The notes beneath the pieces are model-generated. The model ran no database searches. It was not told where the DNA came from and worked only from the letters and a program-made list of their open reading frames with translations. Below, piece by piece: positions 1-13,699 of a stretch of DNA of 64,000 nucleotides. Where the stretch lies: assembly GCA_902729315.2 (NCBI GenBank), contig LR746271.1, forward strand, positions 4,670,001-4,734,000, given 5' to 3'. The translations under genes were made by a program, and so were the position numbers. The DNA comes from Spirodela intermedia (lineage: Eukaryota > Streptophyta > Magnoliopsida > Alismatales > Araceae). The first letter of the stretch is position 1, and the number at the start of each line of letters is the position of its first letter.

Positions 1-60
1 CGTATTTTCTAGTTTTATAAATTTTAAATTTGCGTGATTTAACATACAACGACTGAGTCA
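1..60 (-). mobile_element. End of an LTR-type element running out of the window
   Basis: The reverse complement of these 60 bases begins TGACTCAGTCGTTG and matches the plus strand from 63336 onward over about 59 bases with only a few differences. Both copies begin with TG at the same point, and similarity stops outside it, as expected for the edge of an LTR. The rest of this copy lies left of the window, so family, length and target duplication cannot be read. Confidence 0.5.
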
Positions 61-2616
61 CGTCATCGTGCAAAAGTGATAGCTCAGTAGAGATTCCTCA
101 AAGCACAGTTCCTGCCTTGCCGGTCCTATGGATCGAGCTGACGATGGCGGCAGGTCAACGGCGAGAGGCGAGACGGCGGTTGCAGCGACAGTTCCTGGTA
201 TCTTCTTCTTTCCTCTATTCTCCTCTTCGTCTACCCTTTACCCTCGTCTGAAAGTGCGTCTTCTTAGACTTAACTGATCTGCTTCCAAGAGGCATCAGTG
301 AATGAAGTTACACATTTCTCACACTAGTAATCATAGAATCATGCTGCAAGCTTTTTGTTATTCTGCTCGTGATTGTTCCTATACTAACTACTCTTGTGAA
401 GCTTGAAAAATAGCTATTTAAAGCTTGAAATCATCAAGGCTAGACTAAACATGGGGATCAATGGTATGACTAGAAGCGTCAATTTGATCAGAATAAAATC
501 ATTCCCATGTATGGGTATCAGTGTTTATCAAGACCATTACAACAGATGTGATCAGACCAGACAACATTCATGATTCTAGCTTCATAAAAGTTTGATGCCT
601 GACGAAAGTTGAAAAAACTCATGTGAAACCCTTAGATTGTGTATTCGAAGTCCCAGCTGATCCCCTTGGTGTTCTTTATGGTTTGGGAAAATGGTGCACT
701 GCTTCTTCTACTAGAAAGATTTTTTTCTATTTTCTTTGATTGTTGTCAGTAAAATTTCTGATAGCCACTAATGAGGTCTGACTTTAGATTAAGAGCCCAA
801 AAATGTGGTTAAAAAATTGATAAAATTAATGAAGATGATCCAAAGGGAAAGAGGTTATAAATAAGATCTGAAAGAGTTCAAATAATCTCTGAAAAATTAT
901 TTTCGAATTTAGTGTAGGGGAATAATCAAGCAAATCACCATATGAATTTCATTCTGGCCATTTAAATTGAGGTTTTATATTTGGACACCATCATACTCTT
1001 TCCATTAACACCGATTTTTCTTCTCTTTGGTTGGTGCAGATGAAACCAATAGTATTGCTCAGAAGCCTGGGTTTGAAAAGATATCCAAGCAAGTCATAGA
1101 TGAATGCAAGTCAATTGCAGTTTTATACAAACACTTGAAAACAGACGCTGAAATTATGTCATTAAAAAATGGCAATGAGAACAAGGTTTTTGGCATTGTT
1201 TTCCAGACTCTACCGTAAGGATTATAATGCTGTTTTTCTTTTTTTATTCCTCCCTTTCCCTCTTTTATGTAATATTTAGTCGTGTGCATGAATGTCTACT
1301 ATGGTGCAAGTTTAGGATAGGTTTGTATTTTATATGAATTTTTTTTCTGTGATCAATGTACCTACAATGTACATGCATCTATATTTTGATTGATCGGAAA
1401 TGCTTGATCATTTTAGATGAATATACACATTTCTGTGTCTTTATGCTTATTGTTCTCTATAACTTAGCTTATTAATCTGTGATTTTTTGGTTATAACAAG
1501 TATGACATTGATGTAGAAATAATGAAGAGTCTAGTAAAGCAGTACGAGTTCCTGATAGTTATCAACATTGAACTCTTACAATAATCTGTGATGCCATCAA
1601 CAGCTGCCATGATCTTGCCCTCTATGATGCAAACGAACCCACCAGTGATGAAGATTTTGAGGAACACTGATGTAGGTTGTGGTGATTGGCGAAAAGAAGT
1701 TATGAAGCAGTTGAGGGAATCACATAAGTTAAGAACTGTATCTTTATTTGGGTCTGTGGAGGACTTGATGTCGATAGTTGTACTTCATTTGGGTCTTCAT
1801 AAGATAATCTAACTTTGCAGTTTGATTGCTATCGGATATTTATCTCTGCGGAAATGAGGATATGAGATTGATCTCCATTCTCATATCCAATTTGGCCATT
1901 AATAAGTTAAGTTACGTTAGTGAAGACCCATCAAAATAATGAAATAGTGCAAAAACACATGCGTAACAGAACCTGTGGTTACTAATAGTAGATAGCACTT
2001 TACTTTACGTTTAATCTTGGATCTGAATGTTATTGAATGGTTCTCAACAGGCATGGTTTTCGAAAAAAATGATTTGGCTAAGTGTTGTAATTATTTTGTT
2101 AGAATGAAATTGGGTCTAGGTTGAGGGAACACTGTGACAGGTAAGTTACTTCGGCGAACTGTATGGAGAGAAATGAAATTCTGCACAGACACTAAAAAAT
2201 TGAAATGAGTATTGCGAATAAATTGTCTTGATAAATGTGAGATCATTAATTTGAGACAAAACTATGTTATTGTAATACATGGGTTTCTAATTAGCATTCA
2301 GTTGTATTAATTTATGGAGATTATATTGAATCTTATGCTATTAAAATCCATTTTTTCCTATTACAGATTACATGTGTTTCCCCTATAATGAGGGTTGGAA
2401 GTGTGCCTCTCTACTGACCTAATTGTTCTCGTTCATTGTGGGCTTTACGATTTCTATTGCTCACTACTACTAATTTGTTGAGTAGAATGTTGTAGACAGT
2501 AGAAGGTATGGGATAGGAAAATCTGCCTAATTGGGTTAAAGAAAGATCATTTTCCTTGACACAGACTCATGGAGGTGGAAAGGGGAAACAAGAGGCCTTC
2601 TTATGTTTCACTTAGT

Positions 2617-2722
2617 TTACTATCACTATAAATGTAAGCACTGGGCAATAGGTGGCGTCTCAGGTGTAGAAACACTGGGCATCTATGCAATTTACTGTCA
2701 CTGTAAATGTAAGCACTGGGCA
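2617..2722. repeat. Short direct duplication in PreP pseudogene intron
   Basis: A 31-bp unit centred on tgtaagcactgggca occurs at about 2617-2647 and again at about 2692-2722, period near 75 bp, with two or three mismatches. It lies between the first two surviving exons of the PreP relic and has no coding meaning I can see. Confidence 0.7.
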
Positions 2723-4866
2723 TTGGGCACTGTGAGTGATGGCACAGATGTGGAGGGTTTTTCAGGAGAATCTTTCAAAATGTGATGAGGAGCTTTCTCT
2801 ATGATACGATTAGAACTTGGTATATGCGTTCAGTAGAAGCCCTCGGATCATTTCCCATCTAGGTACATATTCTCATTAGATCTACAGATGCTACTCCAGA
2901 AATTACTGATCCAATGCCAAGGTAGAGTCTAACCCTTTTTGAAGAGGAATGCTGCCTCTAAGTTTGTAGTGATAATGAAGTTGCAACGGTAGCGCTTGAA
3001 GAATGCAGGCCTTTGGACTATTTTGAATGTTTGGAGCTGTCAGATACTCAGAGGACAGCGTTTTTCAATAGAAAGAGTGCTTTCTTTCCATTGGAAAATA
3101 CAGAGAGAGTAAGAGATGACCCTTTGTTGTGTGGAAAAGAAAACCTCTGGGATCTTGGGACCGTTGTATGACTAGCTTAGCAGACCATGTCATTGTATAG
3201 ACTGCAACGATATGCTACTGAGGTGTTTTGAGAGCATCCTGAAAATTAAAAAATGCATATTTCTTGTATGAAATTTCACATAAAAGGAATTTCAAGGGAA
3301 AAAGGAACGTTTCTTCGTAGATGATCAAAGATGTGTCTATTTGCCTGCGCTCATTTTTGTTGTGTAGTAATGACATTTGAGTTACTTCATTTCCATGTAT
3401 ATATGTTTTCTCTTTCTCTTGATGTGCAAGGAACGGCGAATATTTTAAATCTAAATTTTTGAAATTTGGTTTGTGACCAGATGTTTATATGTTAATTTCC
3501 ATTGCTAATGTAATCATCTATTTAAATATCCAAATTCCATGCACGAAACAGATTAGTAGGGTGCAGCATTAACTTTGTATATTATTCTTTATATAGGGAA
3601 GACTCTACTGGTATAGCTCATGTTATGGAATATAGCATATTATGTGGTTCAAGGAAGTACCCTTTGAAACAACCTTATATTGAGTTATTGAAAGGCAGTT
3701 TGCATACTTTCTTGAATGCATTCACCTATCCTGACTGAACTTGCTTTTCAGTTGCTTCTACAAATTTGAAGGTGAATATGGCTGCTGGTATTGTGCTTAT
3801 CAATATTTTTCTCTGATTCTGTTACAGCTGTGTGGTTCGACTTTTTCTGTACTTCTACTTAGATTCAAAAAATTTCTCCAAGATTTCTACAATTTGGTTG
3901 ATGTGGCCCTGGATGTTGTCTTCTTTCCTAAATGCGTTGAGGATTTTCAAATATTTCAATAGGAGGGATGGCATTATGAGCTTAATGATCCCTCTGAGGA
4001 GATATCCTTTAAAGGTATCATATAATTGTTACAACGCCATAGAATTCCCCCTTCCATGATACTGAAGGTTGTCCTGTTGATGACCATGCTCGATACCCGA
4101 GTGATGATTCTACTCTATCTTTACATTTTAAAAAGTTTATTACCTCAAATTTCAGGTGTAGTTTTAAATGAAATGAAAGGGGCTTATTCAGAGCCTAATA
4201 ATATACTTGGCAAAGTGTCTCAACAGGCAAGCTCCCTTGAAACCCTTTGTGAAATTGACATTAAGACTGCTTTCAGGGATCTAGTTAAATAGAAACGGCA
4301 TTGGTGGGAAATTCCACTTTACTTAATTCTTTTATGTACAAAAACTGATGGTTCCTTGTGGGTTAGTATCCAGATGTACAAAAACTAGTGACAAGGTCTA
4401 GGGTCTAATGCATATCCATTATTTCACAGAATTATTATTTACCAATGAATTTACTTCACAAATTTGATCCAAAGTACATTGAATTTTTTATCTGTGCCTG
4501 AATAGTTCTGTGGATTTTAGATTTGACTGAATTTTCAGTCTTTTTGGAGTTCGCTAGTTACTGGCTTATTGTATCTTTCATGTGTTTTATATTGGCCTTC
4601 CATTCTAGATTATTCTATATCCAGAAGATAGGTTTTTACGAGTGCTTGGGATAATATTTTTTTCCATCTTTGCGACTTATAGTATGAGGAATGAAACGTT
4701 ACGTATGATTTTTCTTTTTTCATTACTTGCCTGGGTTTTTTATTTCTTGATATCATCTATAATAATGTTTAATGCCTTGTAGGCTCTCTTTCCTGATAAT
4801 GCATATGGTGTTGATAGTGCTGGTGATCCCAAATTTATTCCCAAATTGACTTTTGAAGAATTCAAG

Positions 4867-7796
4867 GTCTGTTTTTTTTCACAAAATTTTAATTTTAATA
4901 TCTTCTGTATTTTCAGATAACAGATTATTTCATTTTTCTAAATAGGTCAATCATAAGTAATAACTTTACGGGCATCATTTAACAGCCTTTTACATCAAGT
5001 TAATAAGGAACCTCTATGTTTCATCAGCTGGATTACATTTACCATTAGTTAGTTTATTATAATAATCGATGTATGACATGAAGAATCTGCTGATTAGCAA
5101 AGCAATGATTACTTGGAGTCGGCTTAATTTCCTACAACATACATAGTTGGGTTGGTCTATCCCTAGGATTGGATACAGTTTGATCTGTGGTAGTGTAGAA
5201 ACAATACCATCTATGGTATTTTGATAGTTGGTACTCTATTTGGTCTTCCCATCAATAGTCAAGATTGTTGTCACAAGTTCTTTCTTTTGTAAGTGTTCTT
5301 TAGCTCTGCCAGACGGGTTGGGTGGTCAGTAAACAAGTGGCAGTAACGAACATTTTTGTGGGAAATAATAGAAACCCATAAAATAAACCTCTTGGATTTT
5401 TATAAAATCATTTATTTTATAAAATAACTAACTGAATGTTCTTTTATGATCTAAAATCATTTATTTTATAAAATAAACCTCTTGGATTTTTCCTTGGTGG
5501 ATGACCAAATTCAACGTTGGTCATAGTGTTCTAGTTGAATGTTTGTTATTATCTTTTGGCCTTTCTTCTGAGTTGTCTGCAGGATCTGTCCCTAGTTCAA
5601 AAGCATAGATTAGATAAGGATGGATTGATATCTTTTCTTTATTGGTTGATTCGTATCTTTGATTTGCAATGAATCTATGGGGTATAGAATAATATATAAA
5701 ACACGATTATGTGTTGCTCTTATAATTGTCTGTAATCCATAGCCCTGTGAAAATCATTTGACTTGTCTGGCATGAAGGGCATGCAAGATTGCACAAAATA
5801 GTGGAAAAAATGTCAAATATGGAGGGAATTTATTTTCTCAACTAGTTCTGGCCTTAAAGAACATGGGGAAGAAGACTTTTTGTAAGGGTGGCTAGAGGAA
5901 GGACCACAAGTGGGTGCTGGTTACAGTTAGGGTGTAACGAGTATTAGTTATTTTAATGGTGGTCAACGAGGTCCATATTATCAAGCTGTGCCCATTTGCC
6001 AGAAAATAGGAGAATCACAAAAGCTAGGAAATGTCAATTTAACCGAATATTCATCAACTAAATAAATCTCTTCTTTGAGTAGTTATAGTAGGTTTATGTT
6101 CCCAGTTAGGTGCCTTGGTTTCAGAACCACACTTAAACCGTAGGAAGTATGGAAACTTTCTCCGACAAAGGTGATCGTTTAAGATGTGTGAAGGTTGGAC
6201 TACAATAAGGGATTAGGAGGCAGGGCTAGATGGAACTTGGAGACAAGTATATACCAACGCTAAAAACTGTTTATGAGTTGTTCCTCATGGAGAAAGAACT
6301 AGGAACGAAATTTTCATTCAAAAGATTGCTTTTTTAATATCAATTTCAGACTCCGAATTGTAGGAGTTATATGAGGCCTTTAAAGGGGTCTCTTAAATCT
6401 GGCTTGGAAATGCCAACCGTTCTCATAATTAATTGTCTGAAATTTTGGCCTCAAAAATAGTGAAAATGGTTGGGATACAGTCGGGTCTTTGATCAACCTT
6501 AAAACTCTAGAAACAACAAAAATAATGGACCTAATGAATCAGAAAAATAAATCCTTGATTGTTTTATTCACAAAGTCCAGCCATGTGCTTTCATCTAGTA
6601 TAGACCTTGATTGTTGCGTGGTTGACCCTGATGTCCTCATCACACTAGATGTTAAGAGTTTTCTTGTAATATTCCTTTATTTTGAATAAGTCAATCGATT
6701 TTTCAGTGGTGAGATTGTTATTTTCTGTTTTAAGGAATTTTTTCTACTGTAAGTAGAGAATGTTTGCCCATGTTTAGGCATGTTTGAAGGTAGAATGGTG
6801 TTACAGGATAGGGAATGATCTATGGGGTTTGAAAGTGGCATTAATATTTTTTCATTTCTGTTGAATCTGGGCACCTGGTGATTTTGGTCTGTGCATGTTG
6901 GTTGGTTAGTTTGGAAACTTTCTGAAGCAGCAAAAGTCTAAGTTCATGATTTAGAGAGTGGTTGAACTGAGGTTTCTTATGTTGGGTTCTATCAGGACTA
7001 AATTATTTCCTTCATCATTACTGAATTTTGTATTGTAAGTTATTGATGTAATTAATGAAATTTTGTATAATTACGAATTTAATGACTTAAATATCCTTGT
7101 TTCGACAAGAATGCATGCTAGATCTCCTAACAAGTGTAGAATTAAAAGTATGTGGTGAGGTGATCATAGGCTTGTAGTAGTAGCCCCCACTAAGACCTCA
7201 TAAACGAATGCCAGTTATGAAACTACTTTTCAAAGAGGTTTTTTGATAAATTTCAATCAAAATCTTCCTGCAACATTTTGGACTCACATGAGAAATGCAG
7301 AACATTGTTTCACCTAAGCAATCAAAATACAGTCGATACTCTTCATAAATTTACCTCAACGAAGTTTAACTAATTAGGCGTTTCTATATCAACAAACATA
7401 CGGGATTATATTTTCCAGATTAACAAGTAAATCAAAATGCTTGTTGATCTATAAAAATGATGTTTTAATTCTCATGTTTTTGCAAAAATCACGGACGTCC
7501 ATCCTTAAAACATCCTGCAAAAATCATATGGTCCAATATGTGTAGGATTTGCTTGACCTTGGTCTACAAAGGGTTAAGTTGCCTGACGATTCCTGAAGGC
7601 GTCTGGCACTTGTGATTTTGGGCAATTTTGTTTCTGACTTTGTTGTTTTACCTCTATCCTTATCAATGTAGGTCAATTAAAGATATGATTAACTGTGTTG
7701 ACTTGTTTCGTCATTTTATGCTCTTTTGATTTTGAATGTAAACAACACTGTACAGTTTCCATCCTCTTAAAATGTCAGTATTGTTTGGATCTTGTA
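4867..7796. other. Segment replacing the missing middle of the PreP relic
   Basis: These 2.9 kb sit where about 450-480 codons of PreP should be. I see no PreP exons, no long ORF on either strand and no recognisable transposon protein. The only structure found is the short repeat block at 5376-5491. It may be old intron sequence plus unrelated insertions left after an internal deletion. Confidence 0.6.
5376..5491. repeat. Local AT-rich duplicated block
   Basis: The word ataaaataaacctcttgg followed by atttt occurs at about 5378 and again at about 5468, and aaaatcatttattttataa occurs at about 5404 and 5453. This is a small nested duplication. Confidence 0.75.
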
Positions 7797-10700
7797 GATC
7801 AGGTGTATCCTACAGGATGTTCAATTCACAGACCAACAGCGTTTCGAACAGTTAGTTTCCCAAAGTAAAGCTGGAATGGAGGTAATCTCTGACATACTTT
7901 TGGGTAGTCAAAAGCTTTCTCAACTTTTATTATATCTTACAGGAACTAATTTTTGGATTTGTAGAGCTGTCTAAGAGGTAGTGGTGATGCAATTGCAGCT
8001 GCAAGGATGGATGCAAAGCTGAATGCTGCGAGATGGATATCTGAGCAGCTGGGTGGAATTAGGTTAGCTTATATCTTTGCTTGGGTTTTACAATCATGTC
8101 TGTGCATATGTAATGGTGCTAGTTTCCCTTTGATTATAGTTCTGTAACACAAAGAAGATATTTTCCTCTACAACAGTTGTTCTGAGACAAAAGCTTGGCA
8201 TATTGGTTGTTGACATATGTCGAGATATAGGCTGCTGTACTCTCATGTTGAAGAACTCTCTATACTTACTTTTGTTTATCAATTTATTATTTTTCTACCA
8301 CTGTTTGTAAATGTGTCCATTCGGGTTGAGAAGCCTTGAGTTATGACTTACCCTCTGCAGAGGTAGACTGACCTTAAAAGTATAATCCAAAAAGTATAGT
8401 GTATTCACTGATATTTTAATGAAATTAAGTGATGTATTTTAAATCATTTTATCTTAGAGATCATACATCTGAGAATATGATTAGTTGGTGACATGAAAAG
8501 CTATTTTCTTGGCATGTGGCTGTCATTGTTCCATGGGTAATATTCCATCTGCATGCGTGCAACATGAAGCTATTCTATTCTAGAAATGATGCTTATGATG
8601 TTTCCCCTCATATTTGCCTAGTTATTTAGAGTTATTACGAGACCTTGAGAAGAGGGTTGATAAAGAATGGCCCGCAATTTCTTCTTCACTGGATGCGATA
8701 CGTAGTTGTCTTCTCTCGAGGGAAGGTTGCATAGTCAATATGACAGCAGATGGGAAGATACTTACAAAGTCAAGCAAATACCTTGCTGAGTTCATTGATG
8801 CCATTCCAAGCGTACCATCCCCTGGGACTACCACCTGGAGTTCTCTTCTTTCACCCATGAAGGAAGCCATCATTGTTCCCACTCAGGTTCCATTCATTTT
8901 GGAAATCTCAGCGGTGCCCATGATAAAATTTATTAGATATGATATGTTTTTCCTCTTGCACTTTCAGGTTAATTACGTTGGAAAAGCTGCCAACATTTAT
9001 GAGGCTGGGTATCAGCTCCACGGGAGTTCATATGTCATTTCAGAGTACATTGACAACACCTGGTCATGGGATCGTATCCGAGTTAGTGGGGGTGCATATG
9101 GCACTTATTCTGCTCTTAACCTGGTATATGATTGCCATTTTCCATTGCAAGCGAATGAATTTCTGATCTACCTTACCCAATTTATTGGGTCTTTGTCCCC
9201 TTATTTCTCATTGGGTAATCTTTTTTTTTTCAGGAGTTTTCTCATATATGTCCTACCTTGATCCAAACTTGTTAAAGACAGTGGATGTGTACAATGCAAC
9301 TGCCAACTTTGTCCGTGAGCTAGAGTTGGATGACGATGCTCTCACCAAGGCGATCATTGGGACGATTGGAGATGTGGATCCATATCAGCTACCTGATCCT
9401 AAGGGTTACAGCAAGTCAGAGTTTCTTCTCTGCACACTTGATGGAAGTCTTTAGTTATCATCTATCTGGCTTCAAAGTCTCAATATTGTTTAAACAAGAG
9501 GGGAAAGCATCTCATATGATTTATATGGACGGAAGAGTAATGGGTGATAATCGCCCAGAAACCCAGCTTAAACCATGTGATAAATCACATGAGAGGATCT
9601 CTCAGCAGCCCATCTATGTGTGGTTGTGATCTTCTCGGTTTCATAAGTTGTATACCTCATATTTTTACGCATGTTGACAGCAACTGTCGTGGAAAGCAAT
9701 GAGCATTGATGTTATCTTCTCAACTCTTTGTATTCCATGGATCCCATGCAAAGGTTGTCAAATAATGATAACATTATGGTTGAGTTTTCAGTCTGATGAG
9801 GCACGCATCACAGAGGAGGAGAGGCAGATTAGACGTGAAGAAATCTTGTCGACTAGGTAAGTCAGCCTCCAGCCAGGGAATGGCGTTGCCTTGGCACCTG
9901 GGAAGCACTTCAGGGAGTTTGCCGATGCCCTTGAGGTAATGAAAGATAGAGGAATTGTGGTAGCCGAGGCATCTCCTGACGATGTGGCCAAGGCAAATGA
10001 GGAGAAGGGCGGGTTCTTTGAAGTGAAGAAGGTTCTGTGACCGCAAGCATGGCTCCTGTTGTGTTTCTCTCACTTGTTCTCTCTCTGGCAGCAGAACTGC
10101 AGCAGCTTATTTGGCACTGAGCACTGGATTAACAAGGTTGGCAGTTGTGAAAGGTGTGTAGATCACTACCTCTTCTGTTGAGCATTCATGAGATTTCATA
10201 AGTAATCGATCCAACTTAATGATCATCCTCCTGCTGACATCATCCTCTGACTGAGCACCAGTCTGCCTCATCTGAGGCTACTTGGAAGAATATTCTGCGA
10301 GAGTAGGTTTCGTTTGGACTTCAAAAAATTCATCTTCAATCCAGTAATGAATACCCAACGTTGACCATTCCTCTTCTCGCCCTTGACGTCATCAGCTTTA
10401 TGATTTGGCAAGCTGATTCCAACAGACTAGGAGTTGTCATTATCCATTCTTTACGGCACAAATGTGGCCTGTAGACTTCGTCCTGCTAATCTTGTTTCCT
10501 CTCCTTTCTGTTATGTGCAGCCTTGAAGGGACATGGAGAGAACCACTTCTACAAACAAGATCAGGGATTTTAATGTGAAGCAATGGATGTGAAATGACGA
10601 TTGTTGAGCTTGTCTTTCAGTTGCTGGATTGTGAGTGATTCTTGTGTAACTTCAATGTAAACTCATATCAGGGCTATATAAGAGATTGCATCACCGGAAG

Positions 10701-10990
10701 CCCAATGGAGGCAATCTTGGCTGTTGGTGATCTGCAAGGGTGAGTGTAAAATCTTTTTTACTCAGTTCTGCAAGTAAAGTCTTGTAAGGTTGGGTGATGT
10801 GAATTCGAGGTCCTTGCGAGCATCTAAGAGTGGAAGTATATCTGGATTTCCCGCCTCTCCTTCCTTCCTCGTCCTCCTGTTGTGCCTCTCTCATGCCCTT
10901 CTATGTGGCCTAGGGAGACCCAAAGCCTGGTAATCTGTCGATGGTAGATGGTGAGATGGTAGATAAATAAACCTTCGACTCCGATCCCAG

Positions 10991-11048
10991 CCCTCTCTCT
11001 CTCTCTCTCTCTCTCTCTACCCCCCTCTCTCCCTCTCTCCCTCTCTCT
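10991..11048. repeat. (CT)n microsatellite
   Basis: A pyrimidine tract of CT dinucleotides with a short interruption (acccccc). Confidence 0.9.
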
Positions 11049-13655
11049 ATCCAGTCCTGAAGACCACGAGACCAGGTTTATCTCCTTCCTTCCGGCCGAC
11101 CTCCCCAATTATCGTGCATGTTTTTATCGGAGAAGCCACGGGCTGGAAGCCATGAAGGAGAAGCCCGATGAAAGTTTCCGAGATGATCGGATGACCCACC
11201 AACCGTATGAGCTATAAGCTGACAGACACAAGTCAACGCCATACGTCAAGTTCCCCGGTGATAATTCCCGGGGAACTATCATCTTCAATGGCGCCGCCTT
11301 CGCTGCCATTGCATCCAGCAGAAACAGCACTGGAATAAGTCACGCATTCGAGCAAGAACCTTTCTTCGCTATGTAAATAGAGGTGGCGTTGACGTTCTTC
11401 GGTAAGTCCATGGGCAACCCCCACCTCATCGAATCGCCGCCATCAAAGTCAGCGGTAACAGAAGCCAGCGGCGGCGTCACGGCCTGTTCTTTGCCGCGGG
11501 AGCCGGCGCCGGTCAACTACCCCACATTCTCCCTACCTTTTCGCGCCGGCTGACTAATCACCGTCGGCAGGAACGACAACAATGTCGGCTGCATCTCAGT
11601 AAGAGTGGCGTAGGTCAACGCACCCGCTCCAACCCTACTTACCTTCTTCTCAGGGGAGGAGACCAAGCAGGAACGATAACCTTCACTCGACTGGCTCAAC
11701 GGCACCACACCAAGAACAAGGGAGGGAGGTCTGACGTTGTTCTACCCCGGCAGGAAGAGAAAGTCCGATCGTGGTGGCCAACCCTCCTCTGAAGGGTTGA
11801 CTTGCTCCAATGGAACCTTAGCCAGAAGGATTTATCTGCTTGTTAACCTGCGGTCTTTGATATTACCACAAAATAAGAGGTTCCAGAAGATACCCATCGA
11901 AATAAATCGGCAAATTATCTTACACAAAAAGTCACCAAAATAGCATTTTTATTAGCATACCTCGATTTTCTTGTGGTTTTCTTACTGTTATAAGATTTTT
12001 TCTACTTTGCCATTACAGTCTGATGTCAAGATTTTTCCACTGTGTTTGATGGAACAGGACGGTATTTTTAGCCTCGCATCTCTTCAGTCCAAACTGCATC
12101 CAAATATATCAGCGATTATTTGGAGTACTAACCTCCGTTTTATGTTTCCAGTTACTAAGATTAGAGAATATCAAACAAATATTTTTAATTGGTGCCCCAA
12201 TTACTATAAAAAGTACATTATTTCGTAGCTTTGTAAAAGAACCGACTCTATTTACGTGGGAGTGGGAGGTGTTTCTTCAGCATTCCTCTTGGATGATCCA
12301 ATATTAAGTAACTAGTATTTATCTAGCATTCAAATCACGCCAGCATGTTTCGTAGCATAAACTTGCAGTTGATGGTTTCTTATATCCTCTATGATAGAAC
12401 AAGTTCTTTACTAAAATGATATAATGTGTATTTGTAATCATGTCGGAATCACCAGCAAACCTTATCCGGAGAACACCATGTATGTAAGAGTTGGAGAGAT
12501 GAATAATGTGAGAGAAGGCTTCAATATCCTTCACGTCCGATGAGCATCATATGAAAGATGCGTATTACCAGCTCTCAACTATGTTTGGGCTATGGGAGAG
12601 AGGCCAAACGATGGGTCTGCAAAGTTCTCATTTATCTTGTGGCAATGAATGAGACGAGAAGAAAGTCAAAGATACCTTGAATGGCTCGACAACGACGGCT
12701 CAGAGCTCCCCCACTGCCACGTTCAAAACAAGCCGTCTCAAGAAGTGCATGAGGCTAAAAGTCAACCCCTTCTATTCATGGAATCCGAGAGTTCCTCCAG
12801 GTGCTCTTCATAGAATGGGGGGACTAGTTCAACGCCAACGTTTCATCAAGATGATCTAAACGACCGCTTCTATCTGTCCAGTGTGTACATTCGAGGTACG
12901 AAGGGATACTCCGTTTCATGATCCAATTGCTCCAGAGAACACTTCATGTCGGAACACTTCTCCCAAGTTCATCATCCGCTTCTCTTTAACAGATGAATCT
13001 GTTGGGCGAGCTGATAATGTGGGTGAGAGAACACTCCGATCAGTGTTCTTTGCTCCGCATCTGCTGCTGTCAACCATCTTATGCGCATTGATCATGAGGA
13101 GCTGGGTATGTCTTACCGGCAGCATATCGTCTCCCTGTGACGCATACTTATTGTGACGGCAGAAAGTGGGAACCCAGAAGCTTGGACAGCTGACCCCGCC
13201 CATCTTGCGCCATTAACTCATAAGAGCTATTCCTCCTCTGGACTTGCCAATTAGCGGCGGGAAGATGGATGTGGGTAGTAGGGTCATCATGTTCGGCTTC
13301 TGATGGTATATCCGTCAGCTCCTCATATCGTTCGACGAGTAGCCTGGAACCGATGGAGTAGATTGCCAGAGAAAGGTTTTCGTGTTCATCCTCTGGGAGG
13401 TCAGCTCAGGGAGAGGGAGAACACGGCTGGGCTTCAGCTCGCTTGTCCATTAGATTCTATCTTCACCTTCAAATAATGCTAAGATGACACTAGTGGCCCC
13501 TGTTATTTAATGAGGCCTCCCTATTTATGGACGTAGCGGGTGAAACTGAAACAGCCATAATAGTCAGACTAAGATCCGAGGGAAGAGAAAGCGGCTCAAA
13601 CTGACTGAAACAGCCCACACGTGACGCGTTTCCTGAGGTCATTGGAAAGAGCTTA

Positions 13656-13699
13656 GAAGAGGTTCTAAGAGGGCTTGGAAGAGGTTCTAAGAGGGCTTG
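13656..13699. repeat. 22-bp tandem duplication
   Basis: Two perfect adjacent copies of a 22-bp unit beginning gaagaggttctaagag, preceded by an imperfect partial copy (about 13645). Confidence 0.85.

Larger units (their letters stand above)
1040..10040 (+). pseudogene. Presequence protease (PreP, M16C) pseudogene, internally deleted
   Basis: PreP is a zinc metallopeptidase of mitochondria and chloroplasts that degrades cleaved targeting peptides. Exon-like blocks in the expected order are 1040-1214, 3597-3771, about 3883-4014, 4156-4226, 4783-4866, about 7797-7881, 7965-8062, 8622-8886, 8968-about 9123, 9234-about 9413, 9792-9856 and about 9901-10040 (ends FFEVKKVL, stop). Recognisable stretches include CGSRKYPLK, FYNLVDV, LNEMKG, GVDSAGDP, VQFTDQQRF, MTADGK, VNYVGKAANIYE, VSGGAYG, AIIGTIGDVD and TEEERQ. 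Damage: TGA at 3736-3738 where an Arg is expected, TAG at 3960-3962 where a Gln is expected, and the zinc motif HxxEH reads HVMEY. Roughly 450-480 central residues between FEEFK (4866) and the VQFTDQQ exon (7797) are absent. The reading frame around 9100-9240 does not join cleanly, and the joins of the last three blocks are uncertain. The intron after 4226 starts with GC, not GT. A possible remnant of the transit-peptide exon (AVAAT-like reading) lies near 128-202. Several surviving splice sites and long open blocks suggest fairly recent decay. Confidence 0.9.

Noticed and set aside
11124-11708. Several minus-strand ORFs of 60-70 codons in a GC-rich segment
   Set aside because: A reading such as NVNATSIYIAKKGS looked protein-like, but frames break within 70 codons and I could not match a family.
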